Shown here in pieces: positions 51,183 to 60,906 of a stretch of 64,000 nt of DNA. The notes beneath the pieces are model-generated. The model did no database searches. It saw nothing but the letters and a program-made list of their open reading frames with translations, and had not been told where the DNA came from. The stretch is taken from contig CACIJH010000005.1 in assembly GCA_902586905.1 (NCBI GenBank), positions 19,370 to 83,369 on the forward strand, in the 5' to 3' direction. The position numbers and the translations under genes are program-made. Source of the stretch: an uncultured Bacteroidota bacterium (GTDB taxonomy: Bacteria; Bacteroidota; Bacteroidia; Flavobacteriales; Flavobacteriaceae). Position 1 is the stretch's first letter. Each line of letters opens with the position of its first letter.

Positions 51183-51935
51183 ATGATGAGAAGAAAAAAA
51201 CCAACTGCAAAGAAATCAACTTCCTCGAATACAACTCGACTCAATAAATATATCGCCCATGCTGGCATTTGCTCTCGTAGAGAGGCTGACATGCACATCA
51301 GTTTGGGTGTGGTGGAGGTCAATAATAAAGTTATGACTGAGCTTGGTTATCAGGTCAAGGAAGGTGATGTAGTTCATTTTGATGGTAAACGCATAACCCC
51401 AGAGAAAAAGGCCTATGTGCTTTTGAACAAACCAAAAGGATTTATCACAACAACAAAAGATGAAAAAGGTCGAAAAACTGTAATGGATTTGATTGCAAAA
51501 TCGACCCCATCGAGGGTTGTGCCAGTTGGGCGTTTAGATCGCCCTACAACAGGCTTACTCCTCTTTACCAATGATGGAGATTTGGCAAAAAAACTCACAC
51601 ACCCTTCTTCGATGGTGAAAAAGCTTTATCACGTGGTGCTTTCCAAAAGTTTAAAACCACATGATTTGGCACAGATTCGGCGGGGACTTAGTCTCGATGA
51701 TGGCCTTGTTCAAGTAGATGAGGTCAGCTATGTCAAAGGTGCAAGTAAAAGAGAAATTGGATTGGAAATTCACTCGGGGCGCAACAGGATCGTGAGGCGT
51801 ATATTTGAGCATATGGGATATGAAGTCATAGCGCTAGATCGTGTTGTTTTTGCGGGTTTAACCAAAAAAGATCTTCCAAGAGGCACTTGGCGTCACCTGT
51901 CGAAACAAGAAATAGATTATTTGAAAATGTTATAA
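51183..51935 (+). CDS. Ribosomal large-subunit pseudouridine synthase (RluB family)
   Basis: S4 'RLNKYIAHAGICSRREADMHI', 'VPVGRLDRPTTGLLLFTNDGDLAKKLTHPS', 'EIHSGRNRIVRRIFEHMGYEV'. Confidence 0.93.
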   Translation: MMRRKKPTAKKSTSSNTTRLNKYIAHAGICSRREADMHISLGVVEVNNKVMTELGYQVKEGDVVHFDGKRITPEKKAYVLLNKPKGFITTTKDEKGRKTVMDLIAKSTPSRVVPVGRLDRPTTGLLLFTNDGDLAKKLTHPSSMVKKLYHVVLSKSLKPHDLAQIRRGLSLDDGLVQVDEVSYVKGASKREIGLEIHSGRNRIVRRIFEHMGYEVIALDRVVFAGLTKKDLPRGTWRHLSKQEIDYLKML

Positions 51936-51940
51936 AAAAA

Positions 51941-51969
51941 AACTCCGAGTTTTATTAAACTCGGAGTTT
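51941..51969. terminator. Bidirectional terminator between rluB-like gene and tRNA-Phe
   Basis: AAACTCCGA...TCGGAGTTT inverted repeat with flanking A/T runs. Confidence 0.8.
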
Positions 51970-51970
51970 G

Positions 51971-52043
51971 TGGTACCTCCAGGAATCGAACCAGGGACAC
52001 AAGGATTTTCAGTCCTTTGCTCTACCAACTGAGCTAAGGTACC
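51971..52043 (-). tRNA. tRNA-Phe(GAA)
   Basis: Minus strand GGTACCTTAGCTCAGTTGGTAGAGCAAAGGACTGAAAATCCTTGTGTCCCTGGTTCGATTCCAGGAGGTACCA; cloverleaf pairing, anticodon GAA. Confidence 0.97.
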
Positions 52044-52136
52044 ATGCACTTTGGCAGATGCAAATATAAAACCCTTTATAGAATTGACAAGGGACTATTG
52101 AAAATTGAAGTACATTAGCACTAACAAAGTATCGTT

Positions 52137-52856
52137 TTGAATCTCACAATAGATATCGGAAACACAAACACCAAGCTCGGGTTTTTTGAAGGTTTGGAGT
52201 TGAAATCTACAGAGAAGTATAGAACCAACGAACCCATCGAATGGAAATCGATTGTCTCGACAAATAAAGTCTCCCATGCCATTGTTTCTCAGGTTGGAAA
52301 TCAACAGTTAGCACTTGATGACCTCTACGCCAACACCCAATGTTTGGAGGTGCATCATCAGCTTCAACTCCCATTTACATCTGCATATGAGCCTTTTACG
52401 AATTTGGGGATTGATCGAGTTGTGGGATTGGCAGCTGCAACATACTTGTTTCCCAAAACAAATGCCCTGATTATCGATGCAGGGACTTGTATCACCTATG
52501 ATTTTATCACTGCAAGTGAAAATCATCTTGGAGGTATCATCAGTCCTGGTCTCGCCATGAGATATCAAGCCATGCACAAAAACACATATCAATTGCCAAA
52601 CTTGGAGATACAGCAGCCCGCTGTATTTCCACCTACAAATACCAATGAAGCCATACATCATGGGGTTATCTCTGGTGTGACAGCTGAAATAGAGGCATTT
52701 ATCAAGAGATTTGAGACTCATACACCAAATTTTATGACAATTTTAACAGGTGGAGACGCTGGTTTCTTGTCTAAACGAGTAAAAAATAGCATCTTAGCGG
52801 ACGCAAATTTTTTAGCATTTGGATTAAATCTTTTGCTCGAAACGAATAAGTCATAG
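52137..52856 (+). CDS. coaX: Type III pantothenate kinase
   Basis: 'LTIDIGNTNTKLGFFEG', 'ALIIDAGTCITYDFI', 'GGIISPGLAMRYQAMH'; TTG start. Confidence 0.95.
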   Translation: MNLTIDIGNTNTKLGFFEGLELKSTEKYRTNEPIEWKSIVSTNKVSHAIVSQVGNQQLALDDLYANTQCLEVHHQLQLPFTSAYEPFTNLGIDRVVGLAAATYLFPKTNALIIDAGTCITYDFITASENHLGGIISPGLAMRYQAMHKNTYQLPNLEIQQPAVFPPTNTNEAIHHGVISGVTAEIEAFIKRFETHTPNFMTILTGGDAGFLSKRVKNSILADANFLAFGLNLLLETNKS

Positions 52857-54104
52857 ATGACTCGCTATTTTATTATCACATTCCTTTTCATTACACATCT
52901 TGTGTCTGCTCAAAAGGGTACATTATCCCCTTACTCTTTTTATGGTTTGGGAGAACCCTTGTTTGAAGGAACCATAGACCAAAGATCTATGGGTGGTTTG
53001 GTCGCACACGTCGATAGTATTCACTTCAACATCTCGTCGCCTGCATCGTTGGCCGATCTCAAACTTATCAATTACGCAGTAGGGGCGAATCATTCAAGCC
53101 GAAAATTTAGTTCTGAAGACAATTCGACGAACAATGTCACTGCTGGGATTGATTATATGTCAGTAGCCATTCCGACCAAATACTTTGGATTTGGTTTTGG
53201 TTTAATTCCAAAAACGGCAGTTGGTTATCGATTGAGTGTTGATGATCAAGTTGATGGGGTGAACACCAATTCGAATTATGAAGGAAGTGGAGGAATCAAC
53301 CAAGTTTTCTTTTCATTGGGTTTCTCTCCGGTAAAAAATGCAGGAATCGGACTAGCAGTACATTATAATTTTGGATCAATCTCACGATTTCATACCCGTC
53401 AAGACGAAGGTATTGATTTGCTCTCACAATTGGCCAGTGAATCAGAAATAAGAGGAGTTGAGTTGAATCTTTCATCATATTATAAGATTGATCTTTCAAA
53501 TCGTCTTCAGATGCAATTGCACTATGCATATCAACCTAGTGCAGACCTAGAATCTTTGAATTCTCGAACAATATCAACATTTACATCACTTGGTGAATCA
53601 CGTGATTTTCAAGATGTAAACCTCTCCAACGATGGTCTCGATGAAACGATCAGTAGATTACCATCTAAACAAACATTTGGGGGAGGGATTGGCGAGCCTA
53701 AAAAATGGTTTATTGGAGGGCAATGGTCCTCATCAGAAGAGTCTATCGATAATGCATTCTACTCTACAGGATCTGTTCGATATGAACCTGCTACAAAATT
53801 ATCACTCGGGGGGTATTTTATCCCTGAACATGACTCTTTTTCGTCTTATTGGAAACGCATTGTTTATCGCGCTGGTTTTGTATCATCCAAAACAGGAATG
53901 ATTTTAAATGACAAAGCAATCGTTAATACTGGCATAACTTTTGGGGTTGGACTCCCAGTTGCCGGTTTTTCAAATTTGAACATCGGAATCGAATTTGGAA
54001 AATTAGGGGCTGATGGCGAAACCCTTATTCAAGAAAATTATTTCAACACACGCATTGGGTTTTCGCTCAATGATCGTTGGTTTATCAAACGTAAATACAA
54101 TTAA
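52857..54104 (+). CDS. Outer-membrane beta-barrel protein
   Basis: Signal peptide ending 'VSAQKGTLSPYSFYGLGEPLFEG'; alternating beta pattern; conserved position between coaX and TPR/lptC genes. Confidence 0.82.
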   Translation: MTRYFIITFLFITHLVSAQKGTLSPYSFYGLGEPLFEGTIDQRSMGGLVAHVDSIHFNISSPASLADLKLINYAVGANHSSRKFSSEDNSTNNVTAGIDYMSVAIPTKYFGFGFGLIPKTAVGYRLSVDDQVDGVNTNSNYEGSGGINQVFFSLGFSPVKNAGIGLAVHYNFGSISRFHTRQDEGIDLLSQLASESEIRGVELNLSSYYKIDLSNRLQMQLHYAYQPSADLESLNSRTISTFTSLGESRDFQDVNLSNDGLDETISRLPSKQTFGGGIGEPKKWFIGGQWSSSEESIDNAFYSTGSVRYEPATKLSLGGYFIPEHDSFSSYWKRIVYRAGFVSSKTGMILNDKAIVNTGITFGVGLPVAGFSNLNIGIEFGKLGADGETLIQENYFNTRIGFSLNDRWFIKRKYN

Positions 54105-54105
54105 A

Positions 54106-55485
54106 ATGAAAAAATTTACTTTAATCATATTACTCTATTATTCATTTGGAACACTATCTGCACAATCCCCAGCAGACTGTCCAGCCAACCTCAGCATTTT
54201 TGCCGAGTTTGCAAAAGTCAAAAATTACGATTCAGCCTATGCACCTTGGCTCGAAGTAAAAACCCATTGCCCAGAGTTGAACGAAGCAACATATATTTAT
54301 GGAGAACGCATCCTCAACCACAAAATCAAAAACACTGTGGATAATGCAGAGTTCAAAACAATGTTATCGTCTCTTTACGATGATTGGCTAACATATTTCC
54401 CTACAGATAGAAGAGGTAAATCGCAACAAGGGAAAATTTTGGCTGCCAAAGCACAGTCGATGTATGAGCTTGAAACAGCTCCACTGGCAGATATTTATGC
54501 AATTTTTGACCAAGCATACTGTTCTGATGTTGAAAGTTTTAACAATCCAAAAGCACTCTACAATTACTTCAAGACTTTATACACCATGTATAAAAATGGA
54601 AAAGACAATGTGACAATGGATATTTTGTTTTCAAAGTATGAGGATGTTTCTGAAAAATTTAATATCGAAAATCAAAAACTCTCCAAAACATTTGATCGAA
54701 TCATAAAAAAGGAAGATGCTGGCGAAATCTTGACTTCGAGAGATAAACGAAGTAAACGCGTTGCTGAGATCAATTCACGCGCCAATTCGACTTATGCCAA
54801 CAATCTAGATGCCATGATTTCGCAAGAAGCGTCCTGTGAAAACCTGATTCCACTGTATCGATCAAACTTTGATAAAAACAAATCGGATGAGAAATGGCTC
54901 AAACGGGCAGCAAGTCGTATGGATGCTAAAGAGTGTTCAGACGACCCATTGTTTGTTGAGCTTGTCGAAGCTCTTCACAGTCTTAGCCCCTCTGCAGATT
55001 CTGCTTATTATTTGGGTATCTTAAAGGATAAGGCTGGAAACACTACCGAAGCAATCAGTTTCTATGAGGAGTCCCTCAAACTAGAAACAGATACTTATAG
55101 AAAAGCAGAAATAATGTACAAAATCGCTTCAAAACTCAAGAAAAGAGGTTTGAAAAGCCAAGCGAGAAAATATGCAAACCAAGCCTTGTCGAACAAACCA
55201 TCGATGGGTAAAGCATATATTTTGATAGCAGGTTTGTATGCCGACAGTGCCAATGACTGTGGGAATAATCAGTTTGAAAAACAAGCAGTTTATTGGTTGG
55301 CAGCCCAAACCGCACGTCGAGCAGCATCTGTTGATCCATCTTTAAAGAAAACATCCCAAAAACTCGAGGCGAGTTATAGTGGACGAGCACCTTCCAAAAC
55401 CGATATCTTTACACAAGGAAAGGCAGGTGAGGTGATCACGTTTGACTGTTGGATTCGATCATCTATCACTGTTCCCAACTTGTAA
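54106..55485 (+). CDS. Tetratricopeptide repeat protein
   Basis: 'SAYYLGILKDKAGNTTEAISFYEESLKLETDTYRKAEIMYKIASKLKKRGLKSQARKYANQALS'. Confidence 0.88.
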   Translation: MKKFTLIILLYYSFGTLSAQSPADCPANLSIFAEFAKVKNYDSAYAPWLEVKTHCPELNEATYIYGERILNHKIKNTVDNAEFKTMLSSLYDDWLTYFPTDRRGKSQQGKILAAKAQSMYELETAPLADIYAIFDQAYCSDVESFNNPKALYNYFKTLYTMYKNGKDNVTMDILFSKYEDVSEKFNIENQKLSKTFDRIIKKEDAGEILTSRDKRSKRVAEINSRANSTYANNLDAMISQEASCENLIPLYRSNFDKNKSDEKWLKRAASRMDAKECSDDPLFVELVEALHSLSPSADSAYYLGILKDKAGNTTEAISFYEESLKLETDTYRKAEIMYKIASKLKKRGLKSQARKYANQALSNKPSMGKAYILIAGLYADSANDCGNNQFEKQAVYWLAAQTARRAASVDPSLKKTSQKLEASYSGRAPSKTDIFTQGKAGEVITFDCWIRSSITVPNL

Positions 55486-55489
55486 GCAC

Positions 55490-56038
55490 ATGACTACCGG
55501 GAGGTATCTTGTTCTTTTGGTTGCAGTGATGTTTGCAAGTTGCACAGATCAGTTTTCAGCTGTGCAACAGATGAATAAGTTCGATGAAATCCCAGTTGGT
55601 ATTACAGAAGATCTCCACTTGATTTACTCTGACTCTGCTCGCAAGGAAGCAGAGCTCATAGCCCCTGTAAATATTGATTTTACAAATCAAAAATTTCCTT
55701 ATTCAGAGTTCCCTGAGGGGTTAGATGCAACTTTGTATGGAGATCGAGGTGAAATCACTTTTATTCGATCGGATTATGGGATCTATTATCCCAAAACTGA
55801 AATCATTGACCTGAGAGGGAATGTGGTCATTTCTGATACAACGGGAACAAAGTTGAACACAAGTCAATTGTACTGGGATGTGGGCAAAGAGTGGTTGTTC
55901 ACAGAAAAAAATTTTACTTTTACCAACAGTTCCTATGACATCAAAGCAGTTCGATTGGATGCCAATCGCTCATTTCAAAAACTGATGACAGGAATGATAA
56001 GGGGTAATATTCTAGTGAAAGACGAAAACATAGATTAA
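55490..56038 (+). CDS. lptC: LPS export periplasmic protein LptC-like
   Basis: Lipobox 'AVMFASCTDQ', 'EAELIAPVNIDFTNQKFPYSEFPEGLDATLYGDRGEITFIRSDYGIYYPKTEIIDLRGNVVI'. Confidence 0.88.
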   Translation: MTTGRYLVLLVAVMFASCTDQFSAVQQMNKFDEIPVGITEDLHLIYSDSARKEAELIAPVNIDFTNQKFPYSEFPEGLDATLYGDRGEITFIRSDYGIYYPKTEIIDLRGNVVISDTTGTKLNTSQLYWDVGKEWLFTEKNFTFTNSSYDIKAVRLDANRSFQKLMTGMIRGNILVKDENID

Positions 56039-56239
56039 ATGAATAAGTTTCATAGATTTTCAGAAAAAATGTATTTGTTTTTTGGTTTCGTATTTATCAT
56101 CGAGGCCATTGTAAACATTCAAAGTATGAATCAGCGTTTTTATATCTCCTGTATATTGGGAGCTGCTGCTTTTGGAATGTTTTTCTTCCGACGTAAGTAT
56201 CGTAAAAAATTTGAAAGTAGAAACCAAAATCAGAAATGA
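56039..56239 (+). CDS. Small conserved membrane protein
   Basis: 66-aa two-TM ORF tightly packed between lptC and CNNM-like gene. Confidence 0.72.
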   Translation: MNKFHRFSEKMYLFFGFVFIIEAIVNIQSMNQRFYISCILGAAAFGMFFFRRKYRKKFESRNQNQK

Positions 56240-57498
56240 CCTCTGAGCTGTTTGTCATTTTTGGCTGCTTGATGCTATCTGCTTTTTTTTCAGGGATGGA
56301 AATTGCTTTTGTCTCCTCTAGCAGAGTGCGCTTGGCATTGCAAATCAAACAACCTGGGCTAGTGTCCTCTGCCTTGGCAAACATCACCAAAAACCCTTCG
56401 AAATTCATTGCAACCACTTTGGTTGGAAACAATATCGCGCTAGTCATTTATGGATTGTTTATGGGAGACTTCATCATCTCTAAAATCTATCCTGATATGG
56501 TGGGGGTTGATGACTTGACGCTTTCGATTGTTTTTATACAAACTGTTATTTCTGCAGTAGTAATTTTGATTACTGCAGAATTTTTACCCAAAGTTGTGTT
56601 TCAGATTTATGCCAATGCTTTGCTGCAATTTTTTGCAATTCCAACAGTCTTCTTTTATCATATATTGAGCCCTTTGACAGATGCATTTTTGTGGTTTTCT
56701 AATGTCATTCTAAAACGCTTTTTTAAAACGAGTGAGGATCATATCCCAACAGCTTTTTCCAGAGTTGATCTCGAAGAATATGTGAGTGAACAGGTCGAAT
56801 CGACAGATGATGAAGAGCTCGACAGTGAGGTACAAATTTTCCACAATGCATTGACATTCAACGATCGAAAAGCGAGAGAAATTATGGTTCCTCGAGCTGA
56901 AGTAACTGCTGTCGATCGCTATGTGTCCAACAAGGAACTTATTAGCCTTTTTTCAAGTACTGGTTTTTCAAAAATTTTGGTCTATAAGGGAAACCTAGAC
57001 AATGTGGTTGGATATGTTCATGCATTTGACTTATTTAAAAAACCAAAAAATATTCGTTCGATTACACATCCTGTCGAATTTGTACCAGAATCGATGTTGA
57101 TTAAAGATATTTTGAATTCTCTTACCAAAAAGCGAAAAAGCATTGCCATAGTGCTTGACGAGTATGGTGGTACAGCTGGAATGATCACCTTAGAAGACAT
57201 CGTTGAGGAGTTGTTTGGAGAAATAGAAGATGAATACGATCAGGTCGATTTAATCGAGTTAAAGCTTGAATCTGGCGATTATCTGCTTTCAGCCAGACTC
57301 GAGGTCGATTATCTCAACGACAAATACAAGCTCGACTTGATCGAAGATGATCAATATGAAACTTTAGGGGGTTACATCGTTCATCACACGCAAAGTATCC
57401 CTAAAAAAGGCGAAATCGTTGAAATTGGAGAATACAAATTTGAAATCCAAAAGGTAACAGCAAGCAAAATTGAACTTATTAAAATCCTTGCCAAATAA
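56236..57498 (+). CDS. Hemolysin family (CNNM/CBS transporter-associated) protein
   Basis: 'FFSGMEIAFVSSSRVRLALQ', 'VLDEYGGTAGMITLEDIVEELFGEIEDEYD'. Confidence 0.95.
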   Translation: MTSELFVIFGCLMLSAFFSGMEIAFVSSSRVRLALQIKQPGLVSSALANITKNPSKFIATTLVGNNIALVIYGLFMGDFIISKIYPDMVGVDDLTLSIVFIQTVISAVVILITAEFLPKVVFQIYANALLQFFAIPTVFFYHILSPLTDAFLWFSNVILKRFFKTSEDHIPTAFSRVDLEEYVSEQVESTDDEELDSEVQIFHNALTFNDRKAREIMVPRAEVTAVDRYVSNKELISLFSSTGFSKILVYKGNLDNVVGYVHAFDLFKKPKNIRSITHPVEFVPESMLIKDILNSLTKKRKSIAIVLDEYGGTAGMITLEDIVEELFGEIEDEYDQVDLIELKLESGDYLLSARLEVDYLNDKYKLDLIEDDQYETLGGYIVHHTQSIPKKGEIVEIGEYKFEIQKVTASKIELIKILAK

Positions 57499-57565
57499 GA
57501 GCTTCTAAACATCTTTTTTTTCAACCAAAGAAGTTGTATTTTCGCATCTATCAAAAAAATAACTC

Positions 57566-59668
57566 ATGGCGATTTTAGGTAAAATCCGAGAAAAATCAAT
57601 CGTACTAATACTAGTTATTGGAATGGCACTATTTGCGTTTGTTATTTCAGGTGTTTTTGACGGCGCTGGAACCATCAGCCAAGAACCAGTCGCTATTGTT
57701 GGAGATGAGGAAATAACCATCGAACAGTTTAGCAGGCGCGTAGATGCTGTTGAACGAAACACAGGAATGAGCAATGTGCAAGCAGCCAATACTGTTTGGA
57801 ACCAAATTGTAACCGAATATTCGTTTAACCAATTGCAAGAGGAACTTGGTCTTGAAGTGGGTCGAAGCCATGTTGAAAATTTTATTGCCAATTCCCCTGG
57901 ATTCAGACAAGACAGCCGTTTTCAAAATGCTTTAGGAGAATTTGATATTGTTGCTTTTACTGATTTTATCAATGACAGCAAAAGAAACAATCCTGCCGTA
58001 TACAGCCAATGGCAGCTACAGGAAGAATCAATACGAAGTACCATCAGCCGACAGTTATACAACACCATGATTCAAGCTGGCATTTATCACACTTCATTTG
58101 ATGGAAAAACAGAACACAAACTCGAAAATGATAAGATTAGTATATCGTTTGTAAAAGTACCATACAGCTCTATTCCAGATAGTTTGGTAACGATTTCAGA
58201 TCGAGACATCAAAAAATACATCAATGCTAACGCAGAAGAATATGAAGTAGAAGAAAGCCGATCGATTCAGTTTGTGGTTTTTGATGAAACAGCCTCTGTC
58301 GAAGACAATTTAGAAATCGAAAACGGTCTTAAAAAATTACTCGAAGCTCAGGTCATATTCAATGAAGTTAGTCAGTCTGAAGAAACTTTGCCATCATTTT
58401 CCCAGACAGATAATGTAAAGGAGTTTATCGCCGAATATTCAGAAACTCCATATGATGAGACTTATAAAACCAGAGCCCAACTAGGGACTTATGCAAATAC
58501 ACTTTTCGACCTTAAAGAAGGTGAGGTTTTCGGACCATATAAAGATGGAAATCAGTTTAAGCTCTCTCGCATGATGGATTTCGATCGAGGAGGATCTGTG
58601 AAAGCACGTCATATATTGATTGCTTATGAAGGGTCACAGAGTGCATCTAGCGATGTGACTAGAACAAAAAACGAAGCAAGAAAAGAGGCTTATCGCGTAC
58701 TTCGTTTGGTGCGTGCCAATGGTTCTGACTTTGCCGAGCTTGCAAAAACTTACTCTGATGGGCCATCCAAAAACAGAGGTGGTGATCTTGGATTTTTTAG
58801 ACGTGGCGATATGGTTGAAGCGTTTAATGATTATGTATTTTCAAAGCCAACGGGTTCAATTGGCGTTGTTGAAACAGATTTTGGTTATCATGTGATTGAG
58901 GTACAAGAAAAAGAAGATGTAGTCTTGATTGCATCTGTTGTCAAAAAAATTGTACCATCTGAATCTACAAGCAACGAAGTTTTTCGATTGGCTACAGAAT
59001 TTGAAATAGAAAGTAAGAAAAACGGATTTTCAACTGCATCAGAGTCATTGGGATACGACTTGCGTAATGGATCCAATTTAAAGCTTATGGATGAAAGCAT
59101 TCCAGGTCTTGGTGTTCAGCGTACCATTGTGAAATGGTCTTTTGAAGAAGAAACAAGCGTGAGTGATATCAAACGATTTGACCTTCTTGGTGGTGGATAT
59201 GTTGTTGCTGAATTGATTGAAAAATCATCAGCTGGAACGTCAAGTGTAGAAGATGCAAGAAATACGGTAGAATCTAAACTAATGCAGGACAAAAAGTATG
59301 ATCTTCTCCGTTCTAGATATAGCAGTGATGTATCACTTGCAACAATCGCTGAGGATTATGGACAAAGCATTTTAACCTCATCAGCGATCAATGCAGCAGC
59401 AGGCTCAATTGCTGGTGCAGGGACAGAGCCATTTGTCGTTGGTTCAGGTTTTTCACTTGAAATGAATCAGACCTCAGCATTGATACAGGGAAAACAAGGA
59501 ATATTTATGTTAGAAGTTGATTTATTTGAAGAATCAACTGCATTGCCCTCTTACGATGGTTACTCGAGTTCGTTAAATGAAAGCGTTTTGAACCGTCTTC
59601 GACCATTGATAGACGAGGTCATTCGCGATCATTTTGAAGTGGTTGACAATAGATTCGACTATTTTTAA
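57566..59668 (+). CDS. Peptidylprolyl isomerase (PpiD/SurA-like, SurA_N + parvulin domain)
   Basis: 'MAILGKIREKSIVLILVIGMALFAFVISGVF', parvulin 'KARHILIAYEG...FAELAKTYSDGPSKNRGGDLGFFRRGDMVEAFNDYVF'. Confidence 0.95.
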   Translation: MAILGKIREKSIVLILVIGMALFAFVISGVFDGAGTISQEPVAIVGDEEITIEQFSRRVDAVERNTGMSNVQAANTVWNQIVTEYSFNQLQEELGLEVGRSHVENFIANSPGFRQDSRFQNALGEFDIVAFTDFINDSKRNNPAVYSQWQLQEESIRSTISRQLYNTMIQAGIYHTSFDGKTEHKLENDKISISFVKVPYSSIPDSLVTISDRDIKKYINANAEEYEVEESRSIQFVVFDETASVEDNLEIENGLKKLLEAQVIFNEVSQSEETLPSFSQTDNVKEFIAEYSETPYDETYKTRAQLGTYANTLFDLKEGEVFGPYKDGNQFKLSRMMDFDRGGSVKARHILIAYEGSQSASSDVTRTKNEARKEAYRVLRLVRANGSDFAELAKTYSDGPSKNRGGDLGFFRRGDMVEAFNDYVFSKPTGSIGVVETDFGYHVIEVQEKEDVVLIASVVKKIVPSESTSNEVFRLATEFEIESKKNGFSTASESLGYDLRNGSNLKLMDESIPGLGVQRTIVKWSFEEETSVSDIKRFDLLGGGYVVAELIEKSSAGTSSVEDARNTVESKLMQDKKYDLLRSRYSSDVSLATIAEDYGQSILTSSAINAAAGSIAGAGTEPFVVGSGFSLEMNQTSALIQGKQGIFMLEVDLFEESTALPSYDGYSSSLNESVLNRLRPLIDEVIRDHFEVVDNRFDYF

Positions 59669-59781
59669 GGTATTATACTACACTGAAATAAGTATTTTTT
59701 ACAGGATGTTTTTTTATAATCACTGAATTCACTTTTGTTTTTGGGTGGTGTTTTCCTCTTATTTAGCTCTTTCGGACAGCT

Positions 59782-60167
59782 GTGGATCGCATACGAAAAA
59801 AAGAACCTCTAGCCCAGCTTCCTGAAGATGGTCAGGAGGTTATTACAACCTTGCAGATTAACGACTGTTTTTTGATGGGACTTTCCGATGAAGAGTATTT
59901 TGATTTTGAAAGATTACCGAGGAGAAAAATCATGGAGCACTTGTACCGAGTGCAGAGAATTTCAACAAAGTTTTATGTGTTTAAGCAAGTATATGACGCA
60001 GATATTTACAACACTCATTCCCCAATTATATTCGAGTGTTGAATTTTGGACAGCGTAAAACAGGTTGGTTGACCTATAACCCAAAGAAAGTATATGTTGA
60101 TAACCTAGGAGGTATCAAAAAAATGAAAGAAAAATGGATACATAAACAGCCCCAAAGGCAATCATAG
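59782..60167 (+). pseudogene. cas9: Remnant of type II (II-C-like) CRISPR-associated Cas9, C-terminal fragment with one frameshift
   Basis: 'GQEVITTLQINDCFLMGLSDEEYFDFERL..KIMEHLYRVQRISTKFYVFKQVYDADIYNTHSP' in frame 1, then 'NYIRVLNFGQRKTGWLTYNPKKVYVDNLGGIKKMKEKW' one base out of frame (missing A near 60025). Confidence 0.72.
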
Positions 60168-60327
60168 ATTGATAGGAATAAGCTACCAATTTCATAAGTT
60201 TCTTGAAGTTAAAATTTATTGTGATTTGATTTTTTTAAGGTAGCAATAAACGTTTCCACGCATTAAAAAGTTCTTTTTTAAGTATAGTATTGTGATTTGA
60301 TAAGAACTTTAGATTGCCGGGGCTTTT

Positions 60328-60822
60328 TTAAAAAAACAACTCTTTGTGTTTCCAAAAAATATTGACAAATAGAACTAAATAAACCACAGCAAGGGTAAAC
60401 TTGATCATTGTCCCTGCTAAAAATCCCATCAAGGAGCCAAAGGCAGCACGAACAGCTTTTTTGAAGTCTGAATTTTGCGTTAGCTCACCAGCTAATGCTC
60501 CTATAAAAGGACCAAAAACAAGTCCAATTGGTCCAAAGAAAAATCCGATAACAAGACCAATGCCAGAACCAATGGTACCCATTCGTGTACCACCTAGTTT
60601 TTTTGTACCCCATACAGGAAGTAAAGCATCGAGTAAAAAAATGATAAGAGCGATAATGAATGTGAGTGTCAAAAAGGTTGTGTTTGATGGAACACTGTCT
60701 GTTAGATGGAGTACAAGCAAGCCCAGCCAACTGCAAACTGGCCCTGGGATGATGGGTAAAAAACTGCCTGCTACGCCCAACAATATCAGCAGACCACCAA
60801 AAATGAGTAGTGTAATGTCCAT
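60328..60822 (-). CDS. DUF456 family membrane protein
   Basis: 'LLGVAGSFLPIIPGPVCSWLGLLVL', 'GTIGSGIGLVIGFFFGPIGLVFGPFIGALAGEL'. Confidence 0.9.
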   Translation of the reverse strand: MDITLLIFGGLLILLGVAGSFLPIIPGPVCSWLGLLVLHLTDSVPSNTTFLTLTFIIALIIFLLDALLPVWGTKKLGGTRMGTIGSGIGLVIGFFFGPIGLVFGPFIGALAGELTQNSDFKKAVRAAFGSLMGFLAGTMIKFTLAVVYLVLFVNIFWKHKELFF

Positions 60823-60906
60823 GGTATAAAATAGGAGATGCTAAATTAGCGAAGTGGGAGTAGTATGCAAATGATTCCATAATTTTTTTTGTACTTTTCA
60901 TAACCA

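Noticed and set aside
60217-60301. A two-repeat CRISPR array
   Set aside because: Only 14 bp are shared between the two copies and the 71-bp spacing is not backed by further repeats; kept only as a tentative relic, not called as an array.
60401-60829. Plus-strand 142-aa ORF opposite the DUF456 gene
   Set aside because: Antisense shadow; the minus strand gives a clear DUF456 membrane protein.
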